NCBI RefSeq assembly: GCF_002930645.1
Contig: NZ_PSNW01000002.1
Location: 186,001 to 250,000 of the forward strand
DNA: 64,000 nucleotides
Source: Solimonas fluminis
GTDB taxonomy: Bacteria > Pseudomonadota > Gammaproteobacteria > Nevskiales > Nevskiaceae
Reading direction: 5' to 3'
Shown: positions 50,221 to 58,728 of the stretch, in pieces
Position numbering within the stretch: the first letter of the stretch is position 1
Layout: each line of letters opens with the position of its first letter
Translations under genes and position numbers: made by a program
Notes under the pieces: model-generated
What the model was told of the DNA's origin: nothing
The model's input: only the letters and a program-made list of their open reading frames with translations
Databases searched by the model: none

Positions 50221-52407
50221 ATGCTTACACGTGTCGCCACCCGGCCGGCGTCGCTGCTGGCCGCCGCGCTGCTCGCCGCTTGCGGCGGCGGAACCGGCGA
50301 CGGCGGCGGCAACCTGGCCAAGGACCTGGAGAGCGCCGCTCCGCGCCTGAGCCTGGAGACCCGCGCGATCCGCTTCAGCGCACCGGCCGACGGCGACACC
50401 CCGCCCGCGGCCCGCCTGGCCGGCTCGATGAGCCGCGCGGCCAGCCCCCTGTTCCTCAGCATCGAGCATGGCGACAACGCCATTGCCGGCGTCGACGTCC
50501 CCCGCATCGACGGCCTGCAGGCCAGCGGCCAGGTGATCCCGCGCCACCCCCTGAGCCTGGGCGAGGGCATCCACCGCGACAGCATCGTGCTGCGCGCCTG
50601 CCTCGATGCCGGATGCACGCAGCAGTATCCGGGAAGCCCGGTGACGGTTCCGGTGGAGTACGTCATCGGCATTCCGGTCACGCCGGCGCGGGTGCGGGTG
50701 GAAACGGTCGAAGGCCGCCGCCCGCCACCGCAGGCCCTGCGGCTGGACTACCACGGCGGCAGCGCCTCCTGGAGCGCGGCGGCCCATTACGCCGGCACCG
50801 GCGCCGGCTGGCTGGAAATCAGCCCCGCCAGCGGCGGCAGCCTGCCGGCGACGCTGCAGCTCGGCTTCGCCCCGCAGGCCACCCGGGCCGACGGCGCGCT
50901 GGGCTACTACAGCGCCAGCCTGCTGCTGCGCGTGGGGCACCAGGGCGAGCAGCGCGAAGTAGGCATCGAGTACACCGTGCTGCCGCTGCTGTCGGTGCCG
51001 GCGGCCGCGGCCTTCTCGGTGAGCGAATCGGCCCCCGCGGCGGGGCAGACGCGCCGCGTCGAGGTGAGCTCTCGCGATCCGCAGCGCGAGGTGCCCTGGA
51101 CCGCCTCGCTGGAGGAGCCGGCGCCCTGGTTGCTGCTGTCGCAGGCCGAGGGCAACACCGGCGACGCCTCGCCGCTCGAATACTCGCTCGACGCGGCCGC
51201 CATCGCCGACCTGCCCAACGGCAACTACTCCACCACCATCGTCGTGGAGTCCAGCGCCGGCGGCGTGTCGGCGATCCGCATCCCGGTGGAGCTGACGCTG
51301 GACCGCCCCTTCCTGCGCAGCGCGCTGCCCTACCTGCTGCCGGCGGGGCGCCCGGCGCGCGTCGCGCTGTCCGGCGCGTATTTCGACCAGCTGGACATCA
51401 GGGCCCTGCGCCTGGGCGATCGGGAGATCGCGAGCGTCGAGCGCCGCTCGCCGACGCAACTGTTCGTGGACCTGCCCGCGCTGCCCCCCGGCCGCTACCC
51501 GCTGCGGCTGGCAGTGCCGGGCACGGCGGTGGGCAGCACCGCCGCGCTGGTGGTGCAGGCGCCCTTCAGCTATGTGGCCGCCGGCACCGCGCGTCCGCCG
51601 GCACCGCTGCCGGAGCATGCGCCCGGGTACGGCCTGCTCGATGCCGAGCGCCATGCCTGCAACTACGCCTTGCCCGGCCTGCCCGGCATCCCGCTGGCGC
51701 AGCTGCGCCACCTGGACGGCCAGTGGCGGCATCGCCAGGCGCCGGCGGGCCTGGGCAGCCCGCTGCGGCTGGTGATGCTCGACGGCGGCCGCGAGCTGCT
51801 GGCCTTCACCGACCAGGCACTGCGCCTGCTGGACCCCGCGACGCTGGCGGCAACGCGCAGCACCGAAGCACTGCTGCCCGGAGCCCCGGTGACGCAGGCC
51901 CAGGCCGCGGGCGACGGCACCGCGCTCTATGCGGTCGGCGGGGACAGTGCCGCCGGCGAGCGCCTGCTGCGTTACGAACCGGCCACCGGAGCCATCAGCG
52001 AGGCGGGCAGCCCGGGGTTGCCGGGCGCCCCCCTGGGCGCCTGGGGCCCGGTGGCGAGCGACCTGTTCGGCGGGCGCCTGGCCTGGGTCGCCGGCCCGGA
52101 CATCGTCATCGCCGACGCCGCCGGCCTGGAACTGGCGCGCGTCCCGGCCCGGCCCGATGCCGAGCTGCGGCTGTCGCGCGACGGCCGCCGGCTGCTCGTG
52201 GCTTCGGAGCGCTCGGGGCCCGCGCCGCGGCTGGAGGTCTACGACATCGGCCATGCCGGCCAGACCGGCTTCGCCATCGGCCCGCCGCAGGTGCTGGCGC
52301 TGCCCGTGGGGGAAGCCGAGGGGCGGGAGCTCAACCTGGAGGAGACGGAGTCGGTCTACTGCGGGCCGCGCGGCGTGTCGGCGTTGCCGCTGCCGCAGGC
52401 GCCCTGA
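50221..52407 (+). CDS. Large lipoprotein with BACON-, IPT- and propeller-like regions
   Basis: A 728-residue surface or periplasmic lipoprotein. The signal peptide ends in LLAAC with the lipidated cysteine at residue 21, followed by a glycine-rich linker (GGGTGDGGG). Two BACON-like modules follow (GWLEISPASGGSLPATLQL near residue 197; APWLLLSQAEGN near 300). An IPT/TIG-like domain lies at about 355-450 (LPAGRPARVALSGAYFDQLD), then a region with repeated blades such as ELLAFTDQALRLLDPATLAA and RLLRYEPATGAISEAGSPGL that suggests a beta-propeller. The function is unknown; a carbohydrate- or surface-binding role is a guess from the modules. It stands alone. Confidence 0.82.
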   Translation: MLTRVATRPASLLAAALLAACGGGTGDGGGNLAKDLESAAPRLSLETRAIRFSAPADGDTPPAARLAGSMSRAASPLFLSIEHGDNAIAGVDVPRIDGLQASGQVIPRHPLSLGEGIHRDSIVLRACLDAGCTQQYPGSPVTVPVEYVIGIPVTPARVRVETVEGRRPPPQALRLDYHGGSASWSAAAHYAGTGAGWLEISPASGGSLPATLQLGFAPQATRADGALGYYSASLLLRVGHQGEQREVGIEYTVLPLLSVPAAAAFSVSESAPAAGQTRRVEVSSRDPQREVPWTASLEEPAPWLLLSQAEGNTGDASPLEYSLDAAAIADLPNGNYSTTIVVESSAGGVSAIRIPVELTLDRPFLRSALPYLLPAGRPARVALSGAYFDQLDIRALRLGDREIASVERRSPTQLFVDLPALPPGRYPLRLAVPGTAVGSTAALVVQAPFSYVAAGTARPPAPLPEHAPGYGLLDAERHACNYALPGLPGIPLAQLRHLDGQWRHRQAPAGLGSPLRLVMLDGGRELLAFTDQALRLLDPATLAATRSTEALLPGAPVTQAQAAGDGTALYAVGGDSAAGERLLRYEPATGAISEAGSPGLPGAPLGAWGPVASDLFGGRLAWVAGPDIVIADAAGLELARVPARPDAELRLSRDGRRLLVASERSGPAPRLEVYDIGHAGQTGFAIGPPQVLALPVGEAEGRELNLEETESVYCGPRGVSALPLPQAP

Positions 52408-52410
52408 GGC

Positions 52411-53706
52411 CTATTCCTCGTCGGGACTGTCGTCGAGGCAGACGCGCAGCTTGTCGATGCGGCGGCCGTCCAGGGCCATGACCTCGAAACGCCAGTCGCC
52501 CATGCGCGCGATCTCGCCCAGGCGCGGCAGGTGCCCGAGCACGGACAGCACCAGGCCGGCCGCGGTCTCGTAGTCGCGCTCCTCGGGCAGGCGCATGCCC
52601 AGCATCACGCCCATCTCGTCCACCGACAGCTTGCCGTCCACCAGCCAGCTGCCGTCGTCCTGCCGGGTCACGCCCGGCCGCGGTTCGTCGCCGCGATGGA
52701 ATTCGCCGGCGATGGCCGAGAGCACGTCGGTGACGGTGATCAGGCCCTGCAGGCTGCCGAACTCGTCGACCACGATGGCGGCGTGCAGCGGCGTGTCGCG
52801 CAGTTCGCGCATGGCGTCCACGGCGTCGAGGCTGTCGGGCACCACCAGCGCCTCGACCACGTACTTGGCCGGCTCGATCTGGCCGGCACCGTCGAGCAGC
52901 GCGTCGATCAGGCGCTTGGCCGACACCAGGCCGACGAAGTGATCGACGTCGCCGCGTCCCGCCACCAGCTTGGTGTGGCTGCTGGCGCGCAGGGTGGCGT
53001 GCTGGGCCTCCAGCGGCTCGTCCAGGTCCAGCCAGTCGAGCTGGTTGCGCGGCGTCATCAGCGCACGCACGCTGCGGTCGCCCAGGCGCATGACGCCGGC
53101 GATCATGGTCTGCTCCTCCGGGCGCACCACGCCGCTGGATGCGGCCTCTTCCACCAGCGCGTGGATCTCCTCGTCGGTGATGCGGCCCTCGCCCTCGCGG
53201 CGCCGCGGCAGCAGGCTCAGGAACAGGGCGCTGGAACGGTCGAGCACCCAGACCAGCGGCGCGGCGAAGCGAGACAGCATCAGCATCGGCGGCGCCACCA
53301 GCACCGCCAGGCGCTCGGGATAGCGCAGCGCCACCTGCTTGGGCACGAGCTCGCCGACGATCAGCGACAGGTAGGTGATGGTGGCCACCACCACGACCAG
53401 GGCGATGTCGTTGGCGTATTCGGCGGCGATGCCCTCGGCCATGAAGAACTGCGCCAGCGGTTCGGCCAGCACGGCACCGGAGAAGGCGCCGGCGAAGACG
53501 CCGACCAGGGTGATGCCGATCTGCACGGTGCTCAGGAAGCGGCCCGGCTTTTCCTGCAATTCCAGGGCGGTACGCGCTCCGGAGACGCCCTGCTGCTGCA
53601 TCGCCTGCAGGCGCGCCTTGCGCGAGGAAACCACGGCCAGCTCGGACATGGCCAGCACGCCGTTGAGCAGCACCAGGCCCAGGACCACCAGGATGTCGAA
53701 CAGCAC
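52411..53706 (-). CDS. CNNM/CorC-type membrane protein with CBS domains
   Basis: A 431-residue protein of the hemolysin C/CNNM family, linked to magnesium or cobalt export. The N-terminal CNNM domain has about four membrane segments (VLLNGVLAMSELAVVSSRKA and FLSTVQIGITLVGVFAGAFS are typical). Two CBS domains follow at about 205-330 (DRSVRALMTPRNQLDWLDL; DEFGSLQGLITVTDVLSAIAG), and a CorC/HlyC C-terminal domain (DDGSWLVDGKLSVDEM) at about 345-425. The likely start is a GTG at 53706; a longer open frame has no similarity. It converges with the lipoprotein gene 3 nt away. Confidence 0.9.
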   Translation of the reverse strand: MLFDILVVLGLVLLNGVLAMSELAVVSSRKARLQAMQQQGVSGARTALELQEKPGRFLSTVQIGITLVGVFAGAFSGAVLAEPLAQFFMAEGIAAEYANDIALVVVVATITYLSLIVGELVPKQVALRYPERLAVLVAPPMLMLSRFAAPLVWVLDRSSALFLSLLPRRREGEGRITDEEIHALVEEAASSGVVRPEEQTMIAGVMRLGDRSVRALMTPRNQLDWLDLDEPLEAQHATLRASSHTKLVAGRGDVDHFVGLVSAKRLIDALLDGAGQIEPAKYVVEALVVPDSLDAVDAMRELRDTPLHAAIVVDEFGSLQGLITVTDVLSAIAGEFHRGDEPRPGVTRQDDGSWLVDGKLSVDEMGVMLGMRLPEERDYETAAGLVLSVLGHLPRLGEIARMGDWRFEVMALDGRRIDKLRVCLDDSPDEE

Positions 53707-53854
53707 GTGGGAATCGACTCGCCGCCTCGGAAGCGGCCATTCTAATATGAACCTTGCTTCAAGCCCGTGGCGGCCCCTCGCCCATACCGGGTAGGGCGGC
53801 AGGCGGCGGCCTGGCGCACAATCCGGCCATGACGGCGGCCCGGGAGGACATGCC

Positions 53855-54088
53855 ATGACGCAGGACGCCTGCCCCTTCGAGTTCAATTTCGACCCCGCGA
53901 CCTTCAAGGTCGGCGACACGGTCAGCTACCGCGTGCCGCGCTTCATGGGCATGCCGTTCGCCGCCACCATCGCCGCGGTGCACGAGGACCATATCGAGAT
54001 CGTGGACGCCAGCGAGCCGGGCCGGACGATGCGCGCGACGCGCGAGAGCCGGCCGGTGGTGAGTGACGCGGAGGCCGGGGCGGCCTGA
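53855..54088 (+). CDS. Small conserved hypothetical protein
   Basis: A 77-residue soluble protein. FNFDPATFKVGDTVSYRVPR followed by GMPFAATIAAVHEDHIEI reads like a small beta-barrel (SH3- or hypervariable-tandem-like) and may bind nucleic acid or another ligand, but I do not recognise the family. The acidic N-terminus and lack of a signal peptide suggest a cytoplasmic location. It is divergent from the CNNM gene with a 148-nt gap. A copy of the nested-stem repeat follows its stop. Confidence 0.6.
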   Translation: MTQDACPFEFNFDPATFKVGDTVSYRVPRFMGMPFAATIAAVHEDHIEIVDASEPGRTMRATRESRPVVSDAEAGAA

Positions 54089-54096
54089 CGCAGGTC

Positions 54097-54204
54097 GGCC
54101 ATGGAATGTTTGGCCGCGCTGAGTCATGGACGACATGTCATGACGAAGTAAGCCAAACATGCCCGGGGTTCGATGGGCGAACTGCGGTCGCGCCCTGGAT
54201 GGCG
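54097..54204 (+). repeat. Nested-stem intergenic repeat, copy B
   Basis: Outer arms ATGTTTGGC (54106-54114) and GCCAAACAT (54152-54160) enclose an inner GTCATG/CATGAC pair (54123-54128 with 54139-54144). The block GACGAAGTAAGCCAAACATG is shared with copy A apart from single bases, and the tail carries GCGCCCTGGATGGCG. It fills most of the gap between the small gene at 53855 and the convergent luciferase-like gene. Confidence 0.7.
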
Positions 54205-54217
54205 ATCCCGGACCCTC

Positions 54218-55213
54218 TCAGGCGCGGAACGCGTCCGCAATCAGCTCATAGCTGCGCAGCCGCTCGGCATGACCCCAGAGGTTGCTGACCACCATCACCT
54301 CGTCCGCGCCCGCGTCGCGGGCCATTTCCTCGATGCGCGCCCGCACCGCCGCCGGGTCGCCCACCACAGTGCGCTGGCGCAGCTCGCGCACCACGATCCG
54401 CTCGTCCGCCGTATAGGGATAGGCCAGCGCCTCGTCCGGGCTCGGCAGCGGCAGGAATTCGCCGCGGTGGATGCGCAGCCAGGCCAGGTCCATGGTGGTG
54501 GCCAGGCGGTCGGCTTCCTCCGGCGTCCGGGCACAGACCGCGGCCACGCCCAGGATCGCGTGCGGCCGCGGGAACTGGGCGGAAGGCTCGAAGCTCTCGC
54601 GGTAGCGGCTGAAGGCCGGCGCCGCCGGTGCCGGGCTGAAATGGCTGGCGAAGGCGTAGCCCATGCCGGCCATCCCCGCCATCTGCGCGCTGGCGCCGCT
54701 GGAGCCGAGGATCCACACCGGCGGCAGCGTCACCTGCTGCGGCATCGCCAGCACCTGGCGCGAGGGATGGTCGGAGCCGAACTCCGCCTGCCCGCAGTAG
54801 GCCAGCAGCTCCGACAGCAGCGCCGGGAAGCGCACGCCGTCCACCGCCCGCAGCGCCCGGCTGGCGGCATAGTCCGAGCCCGGCGCGCGACCCAGGCCGA
54901 GGTCGATGCGATCCGGGAACAGCGCCTCCAGCGTGCGGAAGTTCTCCGCCACGCGCAGCGGCGGATGGTTCGGCAGCATGATGCCGCCCGAGCCCACGCG
55001 GATCTTCTGCGTGGCGGCGGCGACATGGCCGATCAGGATTTCCGGTGCGCTGCTGGCCACGCTGGGCATGCTGTGATGCTCGGCGAACCAGTAGCGCACA
55101 TAGCCCAGCCGCTCGGCCAGCCGCGCCAGTTCCGCCGTGCGGCGCAGGGCCTCGGCGGCGCTGCCGCCGGCGGGCACGGGAGCCAGGTCCAGGACCGAGA
55201 GTGCGGGTTTCAT
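54218..55213 (-). CDS. Luciferase-like (LLM class) flavin-dependent oxidoreductase
   Basis: A 331-residue FMN/F420-type TIM-barrel monooxygenase of the MsnO8/LuxA-like subgroup. [20 protein letters not shown] opens the protein, [20 protein letters not shown] carries the conserved EHH motif near residue 45, and [19 protein letters not shown], then [10 protein letters not shown], complete the flavin pocket. Proteins of this group act on varied small molecules and usually need a separate flavin reductase, which is not seen here. The start ATG fits homologues. A uracil-DNA glycosylase-like gene lies 30 nt upstream on the same strand. Confidence 0.92.
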   Translation of the reverse strand: MKPALSVLDLAPVPAGGSAAEALRRTAELARLAERLGYVRYWFAEHHSMPSVASSAPEILIGHVAAATQKIRVGSGGIMLPNHPPLRVAENFRTLEALFPDRIDLGLGRAPGSDYAASRALRAVDGVRFPALLSELLAYCGQAEFGSDHPSRQVLAMPQQVTLPPVWILGSSGASAQMAGMAGMGYAFASHFSPAPAAPAFSRYRESFEPSAQFPRPHAILGVAAVCARTPEEADRLATTMDLAWLRIHRGEFLPLPSPDEALAYPYTADERIVVRELRQRTVVGDPAAVRARIEEMARDAGADEVMVVSNLWGHAERLRSYELIADAFRA

Positions 55214-55243
55214 GTCACTCCGACAGGCAGGGGCGGCGGGAAT

Positions 55244-55939
55244 TCAACCGATGCGCAGGTTGTCCGGCCGCACGTCGAGCTGCGCCAGGCGCGCATCCAG
55301 AAGGCCCGGGAAGCGCGCATACCAGGTGGCGTTCAGCGGCGAGGGATGCGGCAGCGGGTAGATGCGGAAGTCACGCGAGCGTCCGTCGTCGGTGGCCAGG
55401 GTCACCGCCACCGATGCCTCGAAGCGGTCCTCGCTTTCCCAGAAGGCTTCCAGCCGCTCGCGCTCGCCTTTCGGCTGGCCGATGCCGAACCACAGGAAGG
55501 CCTCTCGCCCCAGCGTGATGATGCGGTCGCCGCGCCAGTGGCCGACCAGCAGTTCGCGCATCGGCGGGTGGAAGCGCTGCTTCACCTTGGTGGACCAGGC
55601 CTTGTTGCCCACCGGCTTGTAGGGCACGGTGTTGGCCCAGTAGAAATCGCGGCTGACGGTGCGCGAGGCCTCGAAGTCCGGCAGCGGCTTGCCGTGCAGG
55701 CGGCGGTACAGCGCGCGGCGCACGTGCTGCCCGCCGGCACCGATGAAGGGCTCGCCGTGCTGCACCTCGTCACGTCCGGGATCGCGTCCGAAGAAGCCGA
55801 TGCGGGCGTCGGCACGGCCCAGGCCGATCACCGGCTCCAGCGGATCCTTGCCGTACTGGTGATAGACATCGACATCGATGCCGGGCGTGACCGCGGCGAG
55901 TTCGCGGAAGGCCTGCCGCTGCGGGCCGGTGAGCACCAT
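55244..55939 (-). CDS. Uracil-DNA glycosylase superfamily protein
   Basis: A 231-residue protein of the UDG fold. Motif I is GFFGRDPGRDEVQHGEPFIG (with an aspartate replaced in the usual GEAPG context), and motif III is LPHPSPLNATW near residue 205. The four cysteines of the family 4/5 Fe-S cluster are absent, so it is not the thermophile type. It may be a base-excision enzyme of a divergent subfamily; the altered motif I makes its activity uncertain. It precedes the luciferase-like gene by 30 nt on the same strand. Confidence 0.78.
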   Translation of the reverse strand: MVLTGPQRQAFRELAAVTPGIDVDVYHQYGKDPLEPVIGLGRADARIGFFGRDPGRDEVQHGEPFIGAGGQHVRRALYRRLHGKPLPDFEASRTVSRDFYWANTVPYKPVGNKAWSTKVKQRFHPPMRELLVGHWRGDRIITLGREAFLWFGIGQPKGERERLEAFWESEDRFEASVAVTLATDDGRSRDFRIYPLPHPSPLNATWYARFPGLLDARLAQLDVRPDNLRIG

Positions 55940-55976
55940 CTTCGAGTCCTGTGGCGGGTGGGCCCGCCATGATCGC

Positions 55977-56462
55977 CTATTTGGGACGCTGGATGCTGGG
56001 CTCCAGGTTGGCCAGGACTTCCTTCGCGTCGAAGGCGTCGGCGCGGTTCGCCGGCTTGGCGCCGGCGAACATCAGCACGTCCATCTGCGCCAGCGTCGGC
56101 TCGTCGCCGCCGACCACGGTGCCCAGGCCGATGCCGATGCCGCTGTGGCCGCCGGAACCGAATCCGAAGCTGACGCCGCCACTGCTGCCATTTCGGGCCG
56201 GCGGCGTCTCCAGGTCACGCGCCGCCACCAGGAAATGCCCGTAGCCGTTCTGCAGCGTCAGTTCGGCAGCGCGGTACATCAGGTAGTTCTCCACCGTGCT
56301 GCGCGGCGTCTTGCTGCTGCCGGTGAAGCGCACGCGGTAGCGGTTGTTCTCCAGCTTCTGCTCGGCGTAGCCCAGGCCGCCGCTGATCGGCTGGTAGGGC
56401 GTCACCGTGGCGCAGGCGGACAGGGCGAGGGCGGCGGCAAGCAGCAGGAGTTTCGGTTTCAT
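55977..56462 (-). CDS. CC0125/CC1285-family lipoprotein
   Basis: A 161-residue lipoprotein. The signal peptide ends in LALSAC (Cys at residue 17). The conserved PYQPISGGLGYAEQKLENNRYRVRF and YLMYRAAELTLQNGYGHFLV are hallmarks of a small lipoprotein family named after Caulobacter CC0125/CC1285. A glycine-rich segment (GSSGGVSFGFGSGGHSGIG) near residue 95 is low-complexity. The role is unknown; the localisation should be the outer or inner membrane facing the periplasm. Confidence 0.85.
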   Translation of the reverse strand: MKPKLLLLAAALALSACATVTPYQPISGGLGYAEQKLENNRYRVRFTGSSKTPRSTVENYLMYRAAELTLQNGYGHFLVAARDLETPPARNGSSGGVSFGFGSGGHSGIGIGLGTVVGGDEPTLAQMDVLMFAGAKPANRADAFDAKEVLANLEPSIQRPK

Positions 56463-56552
56463 GGGCGTTCACCGGGTTTTGCGGCCATCTTGGGCCCTGG
56501 TTAGGGCCTATATCCGGTCGAAAGGTTCCGACGGAGGCGCTACCCTGCGCCC

Positions 56553-57200
56553 ATGACCACGACCCCGTCCATACCCGGCCATGCCCCGATGGAAGATTGG
56601 GTGCTGCGTGCGCTGGCGCGCTGGCCCAACGTGCCGGCGCTGTTCGGCTGGCTGGCCCTGGACCGCCGCGGCCGCTGGCTGATCCGCGGCGAGCCGATCT
56701 CCCGCCCGCAGATCCTCGACACCATCAGCCGCAACTATGGCGCCGACGAATATGGCCGCTGGTACTTCCAGAACGGCCCGCAGCGCGGCTACGTGCGCCT
56801 GGACACCGCGCCCTACGTGCTCTGGACCTGCGAGGGCGGCGAAGGCCTGCAGATACATACCGGCCAGCGCGTGCGCCACCCGACCCGCGCCTTTCTCGAC
56901 GAGGAAGGCTCGATCCTGCTGCTGACCGAGTACGGACCCGCCGCGCTGCCGGACAACGAACTGGACTGGGTGCTGCCGCGCCTGGACCAGGCCGGCGTGC
57001 CGGTGGACGAGGACCAGCTCGCCGCCGCGCTGGCCCTGCCCTCCGGCCAGGCCACGGCGCTGACCCTGCACCTGCCGGAAGCAAACCTGCCGCTGGAGCG
57101 CCTGGACCGGGCCAGGGCACCGAAGCTGCTGGGCTTCGTGCGCGACCCGCAGCCGCGGGCCGGAGAGCAGTTCGCGGCAGCCGACTCACCGGAGCCCTGA
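56553..57200 (+). CDS. Conserved hypothetical protein
   Basis: A 215-residue soluble protein with no signal peptide. The N-terminal third reads MEDWVLRALARWPNVPALFG, WLALDRRGRWLIRGEPISRP and then NYGADEYGRWYFQNGPQRGY, a pattern shared by uncharacterised proteins of beta- and gammaproteobacteria as I remember them. The C-terminal half is helical (LDWVLPRLDQAGVPVDEDQL). I cannot name a domain. It converges with the phosphoesterase gene with no space between the stops. Confidence 0.7.
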   Translation: MTTTPSIPGHAPMEDWVLRALARWPNVPALFGWLALDRRGRWLIRGEPISRPQILDTISRNYGADEYGRWYFQNGPQRGYVRLDTAPYVLWTCEGGEGLQIHTGQRVRHPTRAFLDEEGSILLLTEYGPAALPDNELDWVLPRLDQAGVPVDEDQLAAALALPSGQATALTLHLPEANLPLERLDRARAPKLLGFVRDPQPRAGEQFAAADSPEP

Positions 57201-57653
57201 TCAGGCCAGCGTCACGATCTCCGCCGCCATCTCCCCGTCCCCGATCCGCAGGCGCGCCAGCGCGACCGGCAGGCTGAAGCGCCGCGGCCCGGCGCTGCCC
57301 GGGTTCACATAGAGCACGCCCTGCCGCGTCTCGATCTTCGGCCGGTGCGAATGCCCGCTGATCACCGCGTCGATCCGCTCGGCCGCGGGATCGATGCGCA
57401 GTGCCTTCAGGTCATGGATCAGGTAGAGCCGGCGGCCGGCGGCCGCCACCAGCCGGGTTTCCGGCTGCTCCGCCTCCGGGCCCTGCAAGTCATTGTTTCC
57501 ACGGATGGCGTGCACCGGAGCCAGGGCTTCCAGCGGCGCCAGGACGGCGGACCCGATGTCGCCGGCATGCAGGATCAGGTCGCAGCCCCGCAGCGCGTCC
57601 AGCGCCTCGGGCCGCAACAGTCCATGGGTGTCGGAAATCAGGCCGAGGATCAT
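57201..57653 (-). CDS. YfcE-type metallophosphoesterase
   Basis: A 150-residue calcineurin-like phosphoesterase of the MJ0936/YfcE class. The metal-binding motifs are all present: GLISDTHGLL (DxH), LHAGDIG (GD), RGNNDLQG (GNxD), the histidine in YLIHDLKAL and GHSHRPKIE (GHxH). VNPGSAGPRRF matches the conserved end. It probably hydrolyses phosphodiesters, but the biological substrate is unknown. Confidence 0.92.
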   Translation of the reverse strand: MILGLISDTHGLLRPEALDALRGCDLILHAGDIGSAVLAPLEALAPVHAIRGNNDLQGPEAEQPETRLVAAAGRRLYLIHDLKALRIDPAAERIDAVISGHSHRPKIETRQGVLYVNPGSAGPRRFSLPVALARLRIGDGEMAAEIVTLA

Positions 57654-57747
57654 GGCGCCAGCTTACCCCGCCGCGCCGGCGAGGAACGGTTCAGCGTTTG
57701 TCGCCCGTCCGGCGATGTGTGAGCATGGCCCTTCGGGGAATCACCTG

Positions 57748-58674
57748 ATGAAACGCGAAACCTTCCAGCACCGTCTGCCCGACGGCACCCAGGCCTGCGT
57801 CCACCGCTGGCTGCCGGCGCGCGCGCGCGCCGTGGTGCAGATCGTGCACGGCATGGCCGAGCACGGCGCCCGCTACGAACGCTATGCCCAGGCCCTGACC
57901 GGCGCCGGCTTCGCGGTCTACGCGCAGGACCTGCCGGGCCATGGCCGCAGCGTGCGCAATGCCGACGAGCTCGGCCACTTCGCCGACCAGGACGGCTGGG
58001 CCCGCACGCTGTCCGCCATCAACGGCGTGCGCGCCCTGGCGGAACAGGAACTGCAGCGGCTGCCGCATTTCATGTTCGGCCACAGCATGGGCTCGTTCCT
58101 GTTGCAGGACTATGTCGTGGAGCATGGCCGCGACCTGGCCGGCGCCGTGTTCTCCGCCACCAGCGGCGACCTCGGCCCGCTGCGCGTCATCGGCCTCAAC
58201 CTGCTGCGCGTGGAAGCGGCCTGGTTCGGCGGACGCCATCGCAGCGCGCTGGCCGAAATGCTGACCTTCAAGGACTTCAACCGCCGCTTCAGGCCGGCGC
58301 GCACGCCTTTCGACTGGCTGTCGCGCGATCCGGCAGAGGTGGACCTCTATGTGCGCGACAGCCGCTGCGGTTTCCGCTGCAGCGCCGCGCTGTGGATCTC
58401 GCTGATGGAAATGGGCGGGCGACTCGGCGACCAGGGCCGCCTCGCGCGCATCCCGAAGGACCTGCCGGTACTGGTCATCGCCGGCAGCGACGACCCGGCC
58501 TGCCAGGGCGAGAAGGGTCCGCGCGCGCTGGAGTCGCACTACCGCAAGGCCGGCCTGGGCGAGGTGGCCGTGCGCATCTGGGACGGCGGGCGGCACGAGT
58601 TGCTCAACGACCTCTGCCGGGATGAAGTGACGGCGGAGCTGCTGGGCTGGTTCGGCCAGAAGCTCGACAGCTGA
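57748..58674 (+). CDS. Alpha/beta hydrolase, monoacylglycerol lipase-like
   Basis: A 308-residue serine hydrolase of the lysophospholipase/monoglyceride lipase group. VVQIVHGMAEHGARYERYAQ (oxyanion), VYAQDLPGHGRS, the nucleophile elbow FGHSMGSFL near residue 112, the acid in IAGSDDPACQ and histidine in GGRHELLND. It has no signal peptide. The start ATG is at 57748, with upstream in-frame sequence unrelated to the family. A hairpin terminator lies 8 nt after the stop. Confidence 0.92.
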   Translation: MKRETFQHRLPDGTQACVHRWLPARARAVVQIVHGMAEHGARYERYAQALTGAGFAVYAQDLPGHGRSVRNADELGHFADQDGWARTLSAINGVRALAEQELQRLPHFMFGHSMGSFLLQDYVVEHGRDLAGAVFSATSGDLGPLRVIGLNLLRVEAAWFGGRHRSALAEMLTFKDFNRRFRPARTPFDWLSRDPAEVDLYVRDSRCGFRCSAALWISLMEMGGRLGDQGRLARIPKDLPVLVIAGSDDPACQGEKGPRALESHYRKAGLGEVAVRIWDGGRHELLNDLCRDEVTAELLGWFGQKLDS

Positions 58675-58682
58675 CACCCATC

Positions 58683-58721
58683 CCGTCATGCCGGCTTTCG
58701 CCGGCACGACGGTTGGCTTTT
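58683..58721 (+). terminator. Terminator hairpin between convergent genes
   Basis: Stem CCGTC-x-TGCCGGC paired with GCCGGCA-x-GACGG (58683-58695 with 58700-58712) and a TTTC loop, then TTGGCTTTTT. The hairpin also resembles a CGTCATTCCGGCG-type dispersed repeat. Confidence 0.8.
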
Positions 58722-58728
58722 TGCATGC

